A stretch of DNA of 64,000 nt from Gracilibacillus dipsosauri (GCF_003176895.1 NZ_QGTD01000004.1:310001-374000); one strand, 5' to 3'; positions 33,596-41,815 are shown, counted from the first letter of the stretch. Notes: a model not told the origin generated them from the letters alone. Made by a program: numbers and translations.

Positions 33596-33908
33596 AGAAT
33601 CTATCCGTCCTCGGACATACAATGGCCAGAATCTGACATTTCCAGAAATGAATGAAGAAATGGCATTGCGAGAGCACCAGAAAAATGTAGTGGCTAGAAT
33701 TATGACAACAGGAACAGGATTATTAGAAGTAGGAGCTAGAAAAACAGCTGCAATGATTGCTGCTGGAATGAAACTGAAACAAATTGGAGCTGTTAAAAAG
33801 CCTATAAATCATACAGTAGATCAGTGGGCTAAAGAATTTATGCGGCTTTATCCTGGTGCTAATGTTTTAATTACAACCAAAAAAGATTTTCAAACACAGA
33901 ATAGATGA
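33596..33908 (+). pseudogene. Remnant of a conjugative-element SNF2 helicase/methylase
   Basis: The frame IRPRTYNGQNLTFPEMNEEM, then ALREHQKNVVARI, MKLKQIGAVKKPI, WAKEFMRLYPGANVLI and TKKDFQTQNR follows the helicase part of the very large proteins of Tn1549-like and related ICEs (LTFPGMNPE..LRPHQKNA..., P..VEQWAKEFLRLYPGANVLVATKKDF). Only about 100 of ~2000 residues remain. The Walker A region is corrupted (GARKTAAM instead of GAGKT). It lies beside the bla operon and ends at the 15-bp repeat. Confidence 0.75.
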
Positions 33909-33919
33909 TTGTCACGAAT
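33905..33919 (+). repeat. 15-bp direct repeat, right copy
   Basis: ATGATTGTCACGAAT, identical to 29777-29791. It marks the join between the helicase remnant and the PIN-like gene. Confidence 0.6.
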
Positions 33920-35239
33920 GAAGATGAAGTTTAAGGGAACAGAAGTGTATTTTGACTCTCCATTTTTAATTTATGCCCTTGGTTATTCAGGGAAAGCGAG
34001 GCAACAGCCATGCCTTGAACTTATAGATATGCTAAAAGCTAATAATTCTATTTTAAGGGTTTTAGGAATAATATAGAAGAGATGGAAGGTACCTTACAAT
34101 ACTGCATAAATAACCTAACTAAGAATGTTCCAGATCCACATGGCACTATTCAATATTTTTTAGATAACAAAATGGATGACGTTGCTATAAATCGTATTAT
34201 TTGTAGTTTGGAAGAAGATCTTTCTAGGATACCCATTAGAGTGAAAGGATCAGTTGATTATGATGACCACTCTTCTGTAATATCACATAAAGACTTATAT
34301 GATTGTTTAAAAAATAATATTAAATATCATAGAGATACTGCAATCGAAAAAGATGTCAACTCGATCTCAGCAATAGAGCGTTTAAGAAAGGGAGAGAAAT
34401 TTAAAGAAATAAAAAGATGTAGAGCTATATTTATTACAAATAATTATTTACTTAGTTATAATGTGAAAAAACATTTTTACACTGAAGAGACTTCAAGAAT
34501 AATTCCACCAGTTTTACATGATTCAATACTTACTAATATTATGTGGTTAAAAAACCCTTCTGATGTACCTGATCTACCAAGAAAAAGATTAATCGCAGAG
34601 ACCTTTGCAGCAACAAGACCTCCAGAATCTGTGTGGGCGAAATTCATTGAAGTAATTAAACTTCATGAAAGTCAATATAAAGAGGATGATATATATTTTC
34701 TAAGATATACTGCATCTGCTCAAGAAATGCTGATGGATATATCAAAAGGTGATCCAGATGTGATTACTGTTGGCACAATTTCTGAGATATTGGCTGAGAA
34801 AGAACGACAGGAACAAGCTGAAAAAGACAGAATTGCTAAAGAAAGAGATGTCGAGATCCAACGGAAAAATGAGGAATTAGAAAAAATTCGATTGGAAATG
34901 AAAAAGAGAGAGAACGAGTTAGCAATGAAAAATGAATCAGAAGAGGATAGAGCTACAGAACTTGCTTCAAATTTCGCTAAAAAATGGGCTTCTATTATAT
35001 ATTATGGTTTAGTTGTAATTATTGTTGGTTTTATAACGTTATTAAATTTTAATTTTATTAATAATACATGGGCAAATATATTTTTGTTTGTGATCACTGT
35101 ATTAATACCAACAGTGACTTTGTTCCAAGAAAATGAAAGTTTTTTGAAATTTTATATAATAAAAGAGAAAATTTATACTTTTATATTTAATAAATATAAG
35201 GAAAAAATACAAGCAAAATACTATAGAAATGCAATATAA
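33918..35239 (+). pseudogene. Frameshifted PIN-like membrane protein, N-terminus also missing
   Basis: The frame from 33918 reads KFKGTEVYFDSPFLIYALGY, a PIN-type nuclease strand with an acidic residue, and stops at 34077. The next frame from 34082 continues EEMEGTLQYCINNL and runs 385 residues. Adding one base in the T-run near 34058-34062 joins them (RVFRNNIEEMEG). Later parts are a helical region (ITNNYLLSYN, FAATRPPESVWAKFIE), a charged coiled coil (about residues 220-300 of the second frame) and two membrane helices (about 310-328 and 335-355). Possibly an RNase anchored to the membrane. Sequence upstream of the first frame is unrelated. Confidence 0.65.
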
Positions 35240-35267
35240 AGACTAGGCTTTACCTAGTCTTTTTTTG
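35240..35267 (+). terminator. Terminator after the PIN-like gene
   Basis: AGACTAGG and CCTAGTCT form an 8-bp stem with a 5-base loop, followed by TTTTTTT. Confidence 0.85.
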
Positions 35268-35396
35268 TCATGTTTTAGGGTAGGTATATTTGTATTAATT
35301 TTTCTAATATATTTATCTATCTATTGTTGCTAGAAGGCTCTCAGGTGCAATGAGTTTGAATAATGCTGTAAATCATCCAGCTAACTCTTTCATAAA

Positions 35397-35434
35397 GAGA
35401 TACCCATCGGGAAATGCGGATTTACAACATTGAG
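35397..35434 (+). repeat. Degenerate Tn3-family terminal repeat, left copy
   Basis: It aligns without gaps over 38 bases to the repeat at 36815, in the same orientation. The shared core is AAATGCGGATTTACAAC, and the outer end GAGATAC resembles GGGGTAC. Confidence 0.55.
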
Positions 35435-35558
35435 CTCATTTTTTTGACGGGTACCCATATTAGATGTTAAAAAAAGAGATCAATTTTGATTTTACATGTT
35501 GCTAGATAGCCCTAAATTCAATACATAAAGCATATCGAACACATATTTGTAGCTTTGA

Positions 35559-35638
35559 AATAAAGTTTGATAATTTATAATAAAGATTGATCATTTTAAA
35601 TAAAGTTCGATATTTTTTAAATATGTTTGATACAATTA
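35559..35638 (+). repeat. Four 20-bp tandem iterons upstream of the GNAT gene
   Basis: Unit 1 is AATAAAGTTTGATAATTTAT; units 2 (35579), 3 (35599) and 4 (35619) keep the period of exactly 20 bases and the core GWTYGATM. A related sequence in the opposite sense (ATCGAACACATATTT) lies at 35534. Helically phased repeats suggest a protein-binding array. They end about 100 bases before the GNAT start. Confidence 0.7.
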
Positions 35639-35738
35639 ATGTGATGAATTATTCCAGAATCGATCCAGATTGCAGAAGAAAAAAGTGCTTCTAAATCAGT
35701 GCCTTTGATTTTATCTGATTAGGAATGGGGTATTGAAA

Positions 35739-36593
35739 ATGAATTTTAAAGTTTATGATAATGCTCATGATTTTGCAAGAAAGATAGAGCCGATTTTATT
35801 GGAAAAGGAAGATGTATTCAGTCTTTTTTTTGGTGTACTGCAAGCGATTAAAGTCGGTAAATATGAGGACCCATTTATGGCTACAATTGAAGAGGATGGA
35901 AAAGTACTAGCTCTTTTCCAAATGACACCCCCTCATCCATTAAATTTTATCTTTGTCGATGAAAACCGTTTGGAAGAAATAATGGATCTATTCATAAAAA
36001 ATATGGTCGAACTTGAAATAAACTTTCGTTCGGTCATCAGTTTGAAACCGTGGGCATACAAAGTCGCGAAGAAGTGGGAAATTAAAACCGGTATGACTCA
36101 TCAACTACTTATGGATCAGGGATTGTATCGACTAAATAAGGTAAATGAAAAGCTTGAACATAGCCCCGGTACTTGGCGATATGCAGAAGAAAGTGATTCT
36201 TCACTTATCGAAAAGTGGTTCAATTTATTCGAAAGTGATACTGGAATGCCGATTTCTCCAATCGAACACGTGAAAAAACGTGTAGCATTGTTTCTAAAGG
36301 AACAAGAGGTTTTTCTTTGGGAGGATAAAGGAAAGATTGTATCTATGATGAAGAAGTCACGTCCGACAAAGAACGGTGTAACTGTTTCTTTGGTTTTTAC
36401 GCCAAAGGAAGAGCGCAAAAAAGGATATGCTAGGACGCTTGTTACGGCGGTTTCAAGGGAACTTCTCAGAGACTTCGACTTTTGCGTACTGTATACAGAT
36501 ATGATGAATCCGACATCGAATAAGATCTATAGGGAGATTGGCTATGAAAGGATTGCAGATTCTGTTCATCTAGGTCTTGATAAAGATGAATGA
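35739..36593 (+). CDS. GNAT-family N-acetyltransferase
   Basis: 284 residues. The C-terminal half is a GNAT domain: VSLVFTPKEERKKGYARTLVTAVSRELL (acetyl-CoA loop R/Q-x-x-G-x-G/A as RKKGYA, near residue 222) and YTDMMNPTSNKIYREIGYERI. The N-terminal half (FARKIEPILLEKED, FMATIEEDGKVLALFQMTPPHP) resembles a second, degenerate GNAT lobe. I used ATG 35739, 8 bases after GGAATGGGG. Substrate unknown. It lies between two Tn3-like terminal repeats and behind a tandem iteron array. Confidence 0.88.
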   Translation: MNFKVYDNAHDFARKIEPILLEKEDVFSLFFGVLQAIKVGKYEDPFMATIEEDGKVLALFQMTPPHPLNFIFVDENRLEEIMDLFIKNMVELEINFRSVISLKPWAYKVAKKWEIKTGMTHQLLMDQGLYRLNKVNEKLEHSPGTWRYAEESDSSLIEKWFNLFESDTGMPISPIEHVKKRVALFLKEQEVFLWEDKGKIVSMMKKSRPTKNGVTVSLVFTPKEERKKGYARTLVTAVSRELLRDFDFCVLYTDMMNPTSNKIYREIGYERIADSVHLGLDKDE

Positions 36594-36631
36594 TTTGTCA
36601 AAAAACTATTCAATTTTAGAGCGGATCTTCA

Positions 36632-36812
36632 ATTATCGGGCGCTTTTACGGAGGAACATAGGTAGAAAATGATCAAACATTTTTATAAAAATGTTTATTA
36701 ATTCATAGGAAAAGAATCCATTTTGATCAATATTTTTTCAAGAAGGATTCTTTTTATTTTGCCTAAAATGGGGTTCTGTGGGCTATTTTTAATCAAACTT
36801 TAAAGCTACAAT
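36632..36812. repeat. Dispersed repeat, copy B (with terminator)
   Basis: It begins ATTATCGGGCGCTTTTACGG and follows the block order of copy A at 27456: GTAGAAAATGATCAAAC, TTTTTATAAAAA, a stem (AGAATCCATTTTGA with TCAAGAAGGATTCT and a T-run) and TTTTTAATCAAACTT. It ends directly before the Tn3-type repeat. Confidence 0.7.
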
Positions 36813-36814
36813 AT

Positions 36815-36852
36815 GGGGTACTGTCAGGAAAATGCGGATTTACAACGCTAAG
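36815..36852 (+). repeat. Tn3-family 38-bp terminal inverted repeat
   Basis: It starts GGGGTACTGTCAGG and ends ACAACGCTAAG, exactly 38 bases. This length and the GGGGTAC...ACGCTAAG ends are characteristic of Tn3-family transposons. The transposase remnant converges on it from the right, with the stop 43 bases inside, as expected. Confidence 0.85.
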
Positions 36853-36894
36853 ACCAATTTAAAGACGAGGATGATTACTCCAATTTTAACAACG

Positions 36895-37140
36895 TTAAGA
36901 CAGTTTTAGTGGTCTTAGAGAATCTAACGCAACTATTTTTTCAGAATTAAATCGGTACTCTCCTAGTAAATTGATATGCTCTCAGCCTAAAGGAGACATA
37001 TGATACTACAAATCTTCATTTAAATTACCTAAACCTTTTTGGTATTCAACTGCTTTTGTCAGATGTAGAGTATTCCAGACACTAATGGCGTTGATAACTA
37101 TGTTTAAAGCACTGGCTTTTTGCAAGCGCATGATTTTTAA
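36895..37140 (-). pseudogene. C-terminal remnant of a Tn3-family transposase
   Basis: Read leftward: LQKASALNIVINAISVWNTL, then AVEYQKGLGNLNEDL (stop) YHMSPLG (stop) EHINLLGEYRF and ALDSLRPLKLS. This is the end of TnpA of the Tn3 family (VVWNTxY..., SPLGWEHINLTGxY). Two stop codons interrupt it, one where Trp is expected (TGG to TGA). About 75 of ~1000 residues are left. Confidence 0.85.
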
Positions 37141-37230
37141 CATAATTGGTATTATGCAAACGTATGCAGTTTAGCCAAACCACCAAGAAAAAAGGATATG
37201 GTAAAATAAGCTAATAAAGGGGGAGATTTT

Positions 37231-38256
37231 ATGGATAAATCACAATTATCTTTGCGATTTACGAATTTCGCTAATATTGAATGCAAAGGTTCAAGTCAGT
37301 TATATGAAGTTTTGTCTAGAAAAATAGCTGAGGATGATGAAATACTTGAAATATGCTCTTTTGCTAGAGTTGGGCAGCCAGTACCAAATATGCTTTTAGG
37401 TGCTGTTCATTACCTATTGTTGAAGGGCAAAGATCATTTATTAAAGGAATACTATCCAAGCATTGTTCCTAATCCGAAGGAAATAGAAGGAGCTTTTGTA
37501 CATTTCAAGGATTTTTGTCAGATTTATAGAGATGAAATTATTTCACTACTTAAAATTAAGTTAGTACAGACTAACGAAGTAAGGCGTTGTACTTACCTGT
37601 ATCCTACCTTTTGCTATGTTTATAATAAAATAAAAAAACCATTATCTTTAATTGAAATTGGAACGAGTGCTGGCCTTCAGCTTTTATGGGACCAGTACAA
37701 TTATTCATATGGAAACAATAAAGTTTACGGAAATAAACTTTCAAATGTTCATATAACTTCTGAAGTAAAAGGGGATAATACTCTTCCATTGTTCAAAGAG
37801 AGCCCTCCAGTTGTATCAAAGCTAGGAATAGACTTACATATAAGTGATTTAAGCAACTCAGAAGATTATTTATGGTTGAAATCTCTTATTTGGCCTGAAC
37901 ATAAAGAGAGGTTGGAACTTTTTGAAGATTCAGCCAAGTATTTTAATGAAAATCCCGTTGAACTTCTTGAAGGAGATGGAGTAACCCTCTTAACAGATAT
38001 TGTAGAAACACTGCCTAAGAACACTGCAATTTGTATCTTCCATACTCACGTAGCCAATCAAATACCAGAGGATTTAAAGTATGATCTTCTAAATAAGATT
38101 AAAACAATTGGAAGCAAAAGGGACGTTTTCCATCTATATAACAATATGTGGGATAGAAACCTTCATCTTGATTATTTTATTGATGGTGTCGAATACAATC
38201 AAACTATTGGTTCAACCGATGGTCACGGAAGATGGTTCGAGTGGAATATTGAATAG
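37231..38256 (+). CDS. DUF2332 family protein
   Basis: 341 residues. The conserved core of the family is visible: FARVGQPVPNMLLGAVHYLLLKG (about 45-67), YPTFCYVYN, SLIEIGTSAGLQLLWDQYNY (about 135-155, methyltransferase-like glycine loop) and LLEGDGVTLL. The EIGTSAG loop resembles a SAM-binding motif, but the activity is unproven. The ATG has AGGGGGAG upstream. It lies directly after the decayed transposase, so it may be cargo of that element. Confidence 0.85.
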   Translation: MDKSQLSLRFTNFANIECKGSSQLYEVLSRKIAEDDEILEICSFARVGQPVPNMLLGAVHYLLLKGKDHLLKEYYPSIVPNPKEIEGAFVHFKDFCQIYRDEIISLLKIKLVQTNEVRRCTYLYPTFCYVYNKIKKPLSLIEIGTSAGLQLLWDQYNYSYGNNKVYGNKLSNVHITSEVKGDNTLPLFKESPPVVSKLGIDLHISDLSNSEDYLWLKSLIWPEHKERLELFEDSAKYFNENPVELLEGDGVTLLTDIVETLPKNTAICIFHTHVANQIPEDLKYDLLNKIKTIGSKRDVFHLYNNMWDRNLHLDYFIDGVEYNQTIGSTDGHGRWFEWNIE

Positions 38257-38300
38257 AAAAATCCTAACTCAGCAGCAATCGTGAGCTTTAATGAATAACG

Positions 38301-38347
38301 AAAAAGCCCAACCTTCCGTAAATTTACGGAGAAGTTTGGCTTTTTAA
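38301..38347 (+). terminator. Bidirectional terminator after the DUF2332 gene
   Basis: AAAAAGCCCAAC..TTCCGTAAA pairs with TTTACGGA..GTTTGGCTTTTT, giving a long stem with A- and T-runs on both sides. Confidence 0.85.
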
Positions 38348-38446
38348 TATTGGTATTTCCTTATCGTTGTAAAAACGCTTTTTCCAATACACCGTTCCAT
38401 TCATGTCATGATAATCAAGCCCTATTAAACTTGCACGTAAATATAT

Positions 38447-39358
38447 TCATAACTCATTAGACTTAATTTTTGTATACAGCTTCAGCGTATCCGCTATTTG
38501 CTTATTATCTGGATGACTAATGTCTTCTAAAGGAGCTCCCATGACGATACTTATATATTCACGGCCATCTACCAACCCAAGTGTTGCCCAGCATTGTCCA
38601 GCTTCATCCATTGTACCTGACTTTCCACCAATAATTTCAAAGCCATTTTGCTCATCTTTATTAAGGGACGTAAGAACAGTGGATTTTAACAGAATTCCAT
38701 CAGGATGGTGTGTAGTTGACGTTGTTAGAAATGTCTCTTTCGTAAAAATCGCTTTAAAATGTTCATTATTTAATGCATAATCTAAAAGCTTGCCCATGTC
38801 AGAAGCTGTCGTATACTGATCTTTATTATGGAGACCTTCTGGATTAGTAAAATGTGTGCTATTCAATCCTAGTTCAACAGCTTTGTCATTCATCATTTGA
38901 ACAAAACCTTCCACACTTCCTGCCACATGAATAGCTAGAGAGTTAGCTGCTTCGGCACCAGAGGGTAACATCGTGCCATATAACAGGTCTCGATATGTTA
39001 CTGATTCCCCAGCATTAAAACCCGCCATCGAAGCATTGTTTGCAAACATTTCACTTTGTGTTTCTGTATCTATAGGAGCAATTGTAGATAAGTCGTCAAT
39101 ATGCTCAAGTGCTACCATCGTTGTCATGATCTTTGTGAGCGATGCAGGATATGTCTTAGATTGCGGATTCTTTTCATAAATCACGTCTCCTGTTTCTCTA
39201 TCAAACACATAAATATATTGACTGGCGTATTCTTCTGTACTAAAAAAGGGGAAGTCCTTCTTTACATTTAGGTTCGCTTTATCCCCCATTCTAAATATCA
39301 CGAACACTACAACAGTAATGATCAATAATATTTTTACAATCGCTAAAAACCTTCTCAT
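38447..39358 (-). CDS. Serine D-alanyl-D-alanine carboxypeptidase (family S11)
   Basis: 303 residues: an N-terminal signal anchor (about 6-24), then the S11 domain with SxxK in PASLTKIMTTM near residue 65, SGAEAANSLA in place of the usual SGN motif, and the KSGTMDEAG triad. It trims the terminal D-Ala of peptidoglycan stem peptides outside the cell. ATG 39358 is preceded by AAAGGAAG; the ORF start at 39376 lies in the ribosome site. Two copies of TCGTAAGAATTT, a VanR-like box, lie upstream, and the VanR/VanS-like genes are divergent from it. It lacks the C-terminal beta domain of PBP5. Confidence 0.92.
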   Translation of the reverse strand: MRRFLAIVKILLIITVVVFVIFRMGDKANLNVKKDFPFFSTEEYASQYIYVFDRETGDVIYEKNPQSKTYPASLTKIMTTMVALEHIDDLSTIAPIDTETQSEMFANNASMAGFNAGESVTYRDLLYGTMLPSGAEAANSLAIHVAGSVEGFVQMMNDKAVELGLNSTHFTNPEGLHNKDQYTTASDMGKLLDYALNNEHFKAIFTKETFLTTSTTHHPDGILLKSTVLTSLNKDEQNGFEIIGGKSGTMDEAGQCWATLGLVDGREYISIVMGAPLEDISHPDNKQIADTLKLYTKIKSNEL

Positions 39359-39865
39359 ATCGGCTCTTCCTTTCACTAACTTAATTCACTTAATTATTTA
39401 TAACAAATAATTTATTTTCCTACTATTTTCAATTAAAAAATCATTGCTTGTATACTTCAATCGTACTAAAACAAAGAGTTTTGTTCTTTTGTTTTTCTTC
39501 AAGGAACCTATAAGATTTTATTAATAAATTCTTACGAAATTCTTACGAAGTACTTGGCAATGCCACAGGAAAGGGCAGTTAATCACGTATTTAGTCAAAG
39601 GAAATTATTAGTTTATCAGGTTGTTGACTATAATTAATTGGTAATGCTAGTATAATCTCATGAACCTTGCTTAGTTAAGTTTTTATAGGAAATTGGCAAT
39701 ACTTCAATAGGTGATGAACTCGCTAATAGTACGAGGCTGTGGAAGGGAATTCCCCCCTGCTCATGTTAGTGAAAATGGGCAGTAATACTACCTGCTAGAA
39801 CTCCATGTCCAGTCTCGAATATACCAATGAAAGTTTATATAAAATGAACAATGAAGGGTGAGAGA
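39359..39865. other. Divergent control region between carboxypeptidase and VanR-like genes
   Basis: About 500 bases with no supported gene. It contains the paired boxes at 39526-39548, a long AT-rich stretch, and GAATTCCCCCCTGCTC (39750) without clear function. Confidence 0.6.
39526..39548 (-). promoter_or_regulatory. Paired VanR-like binding boxes upstream of the carboxypeptidase gene
   Basis: On the leftward strand TCGTAAGAATTT occurs twice with an 11-base period (39537-39548, 39526-39537). This resembles the 12-bp motif that I recall for VanR of the vanA cluster (TCGTANGAAANTT). Direct repeats at 11 bases fit an OmpR-type dimer. Confidence 0.65.
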
Positions 39866-40573
39866 ATGCCAACAAATGTTTTGGTTGTAGAGGATGAAAC
39901 GGAAATTGCAAATTTAATTGAAGTATACCTTACTAATGAAGGCTTTAGCGTACAAAGATACTCTAACGGAAGGGATGCATTAAAATGTATCCAAACTACT
40001 GCTTTTGATTTAGCTTTACTAGATATTATGTTGCCAGAAATAGATGGTTTTACGCTCTGTCAGCGTATTAGAGAAAACTATCATTACCCTGTTATCATGC
40101 TCACCGCAAAAATAGAGGATATCGATAAAATTACTGGCCTAACTCTTGGTGCAGATGATTACATTACGAAGCCTTTTAACCCATTGGAAATGGTCGCCCG
40201 GGTAAAAGCTCAATTAAGAAGGTACAAGCGATATAACCATACAGAAGCAAACGAAAACATAGAGTCGGCCAATCCAGAAATGTATGATTTTGCAGGATTG
40301 TACATCAACAAAGTCAATCATAAATGTTTCCTATACGGCAAAGAACTGCCCCTCACACCTCTTGAATTTTCTATCTTATGGTACTTATGTGAAAACAAAG
40401 GAAAGGTCGTTTCATCTGAAGAACTATTCGAAGCCGTTTGGGGAGAAAATTACTTAGATAACAATAACACGGTGATGGCCCATATTGGCCGTTTACGAGA
40501 AAAAATGAACGAGAAGGCTAGAAATCCAAAATATATTAAAACAGTGTGGGGAGTTGGCTACACCATTGAATAA
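39866..40573 (+). CDS. VanR-like response regulator (OmpR family)
   Basis: 235 residues: a receiver domain with VVEDETEIANLIEVYL, phospho-Asp in LALLDIMLPEIDGF near residue 51, Lys in YITKPFNPLEMVARVKAQLRR, and a winged-helix output (LTPLEFSILWYLCENKGKVV, VMAHIGRLREKM, YIKTVWGVGYTIE). The phrases GLTLGADDYITKPFNPLE and RRYKRY resemble VanR of vancomycin-resistance clusters. The ATG at 39866 fits AAGGGTGAG; 39851 lies before it. It is followed by the kinase gene with a 20-base overlap. Confidence 0.88.
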   Translation: MPTNVLVVEDETEIANLIEVYLTNEGFSVQRYSNGRDALKCIQTTAFDLALLDIMLPEIDGFTLCQRIRENYHYPVIMLTAKIEDIDKITGLTLGADDYITKPFNPLEMVARVKAQLRRYKRYNHTEANENIESANPEMYDFAGLYINKVNHKCFLYGKELPLTPLEFSILWYLCENKGKVVSSEELFEAVWGENYLDNNNTVMAHIGRLREKMNEKARNPKYIKTVWGVGYTIE

Positions 40574-41669
40574 TCAAAATTCAAGCTATTCAGGAAAAGA
40601 CTTAAAAAGAGCCATCATTTATAAATTCTTTTTAATGGTGGTTTTGTTCACAGTCGGCTTAGTGTTAACTTTTTTATTTGTAGAATTCGTGCTATCCATG
40701 TTCACCTGGTATGCTGACAATTTTGTATACGATTTTCTGCTTAGTCCGATTAATGAGCATCCTATTTTGTTTCTTTCTTTGTGTTGGATTGTCGGGTTTA
40801 TCATCATTGTGTTAATCAGTTGGAAAAGAATTATTTATTATTTTGATACCATTATAGAAGCAAGTAATGAATTAGCTTCCTCGAATGAGGATCTCATTAG
40901 ATTACCGCGAGAACTTAAACAGGTGGAGGAGCAAATGAATCAAATTAAACAAAGCTCGATTAAGAATGATAGGTTAGCAAAGGAAGCAGAGCAAAGGAAA
41001 AATGACTTAATCGTCTATCTTGCCCATGATTTAAAAACACCACTTACCTCAGTTATTGGCTATTTAACTCTGCTTAATGATGAACAGGAGATCTCAAACG
41101 AGCTACGCCAAAAATACACGTCCATTTCATTAGATAAAGCAATTCGTTTAGAAGATTTAATTAATGAATTTTTTGAAATCACACGTTTTAACTTAAGCAA
41201 ATTAACGCTTGAGCTAAGTCAAGTGAATGTCATTAGAATGTTTGAGCAATTAACCTTTGAGTTTCAACCACTGCTTAATGAAAAAAAACTAGCATTTCAG
41301 CTCATCTCTCCTGACAAGCTTGATATAAAATGTGATGTAGGTAAAATGGAGCGTGTGTTTGATAATATTATCCGAAATGCAGTCAGCTATAGTTTCCCTG
41401 ATAGTACTATCACAATTGAAATTAAAGAGGAAAGCAAGGGCATTAGCATTCGGTTCGAAAATGAAGGATATACCATCCCCGAAGAAAAAGTAAACCGTAT
41501 TTTTGAGCAATTTTACCGCTTAGATTCCTCACGGGGCACCAATACAGGCGGTGCTGGCCTAGGACTTGCTATTGCAAAGGAAATTGTGGAACTCCATCAG
41601 GGAACCATTTCTGTTTCGAGCTCAGATGACAAAGTTGTATTTATCATTTATCTTCCAACCCTTTCGTAA
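40554..41669 (+). CDS. VanS-like sensor histidine kinase
   Basis: About 371 residues. Two membrane helices (about 22-45 and 75-95) enclose a ~30-residue external loop; then come the linker, HisKA with VYLAHDLKTPLTSVIGYLTL (His near residue 158), and HATPase_c with DNIIRNAVSYSFPDS and GGAGLGLAIAKEIVELHQG. Short-loop two-helix sensors with this HisKA resemble VanS. The start is uncertain: TTG 40554 adjoins GTGGGGAG, TTG 40566 is 12 bases away. No vanHAX-type ligase is nearby, so vancomycin resistance itself is not implied. Confidence 0.86.
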   Translation: MATPLNNQNSSYSGKDLKRAIIYKFFLMVVLFTVGLVLTFLFVEFVLSMFTWYADNFVYDFLLSPINEHPILFLSLCWIVGFIIIVLISWKRIIYYFDTIIEASNELASSNEDLIRLPRELKQVEEQMNQIKQSSIKNDRLAKEAEQRKNDLIVYLAHDLKTPLTSVIGYLTLLNDEQEISNELRQKYTSISLDKAIRLEDLINEFFEITRFNLSKLTLELSQVNVIRMFEQLTFEFQPLLNEKKLAFQLISPDKLDIKCDVGKMERVFDNIIRNAVSYSFPDSTITIEIKEESKGISIRFENEGYTIPEEKVNRIFEQFYRLDSSRGTNTGGAGLGLAIAKEIVELHQGTISVSSSDDKVVFIIYLPTLS

Positions 41670-41686
41670 GAATTTTGTAAGAAAGT
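41664..41686 (+). promoter_or_regulatory. Second pair of VanR-like boxes over the kinase stop codon
   Basis: TCGTAAGAATTT (41664-41675) and TTGTAAGAAAGT (41675-41686), an 11-base period as upstream of the carboxypeptidase gene. The first box includes the TAA stop of the kinase. A terminator follows 45 bases later with no gene between. Confidence 0.55.
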
Positions 41687-41730
41687 AAAGAGAAAATCAT
41701 TTGTTTCCTTTTATAAAATACGTAAGAAGA

Positions 41731-41781
41731 ACACTTTCTAGCTTGGTATGATATACCTAACAAGCTAGAAAGTGTTTTTCT
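41731..41781 (+). terminator. Terminator of the VanRS-like operon
   Basis: ACACTTTCTAGCTTG and CAAGCTAGAAAGTGT form a 15-bp perfect stem, followed by TTTTTC. Confidence 0.9.
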
Positions 41782-41815
41782 ATTTGTAAACGAATGCCCG
41801 ATTTTCAGTATCTAA

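Noticed and set aside
35559-35638. Regular short repeats that might be a CRISPR array
   Set aside because: Units abut without unique spacers, the period is 20 bases, and no cas gene is in the window.
38447-41669. A vancomycin-resistance cluster
   Set aside because: Only VanRS-like regulators and an S11 carboxypeptidase are present; no VanH, VanA/B ligase or VanX is seen.
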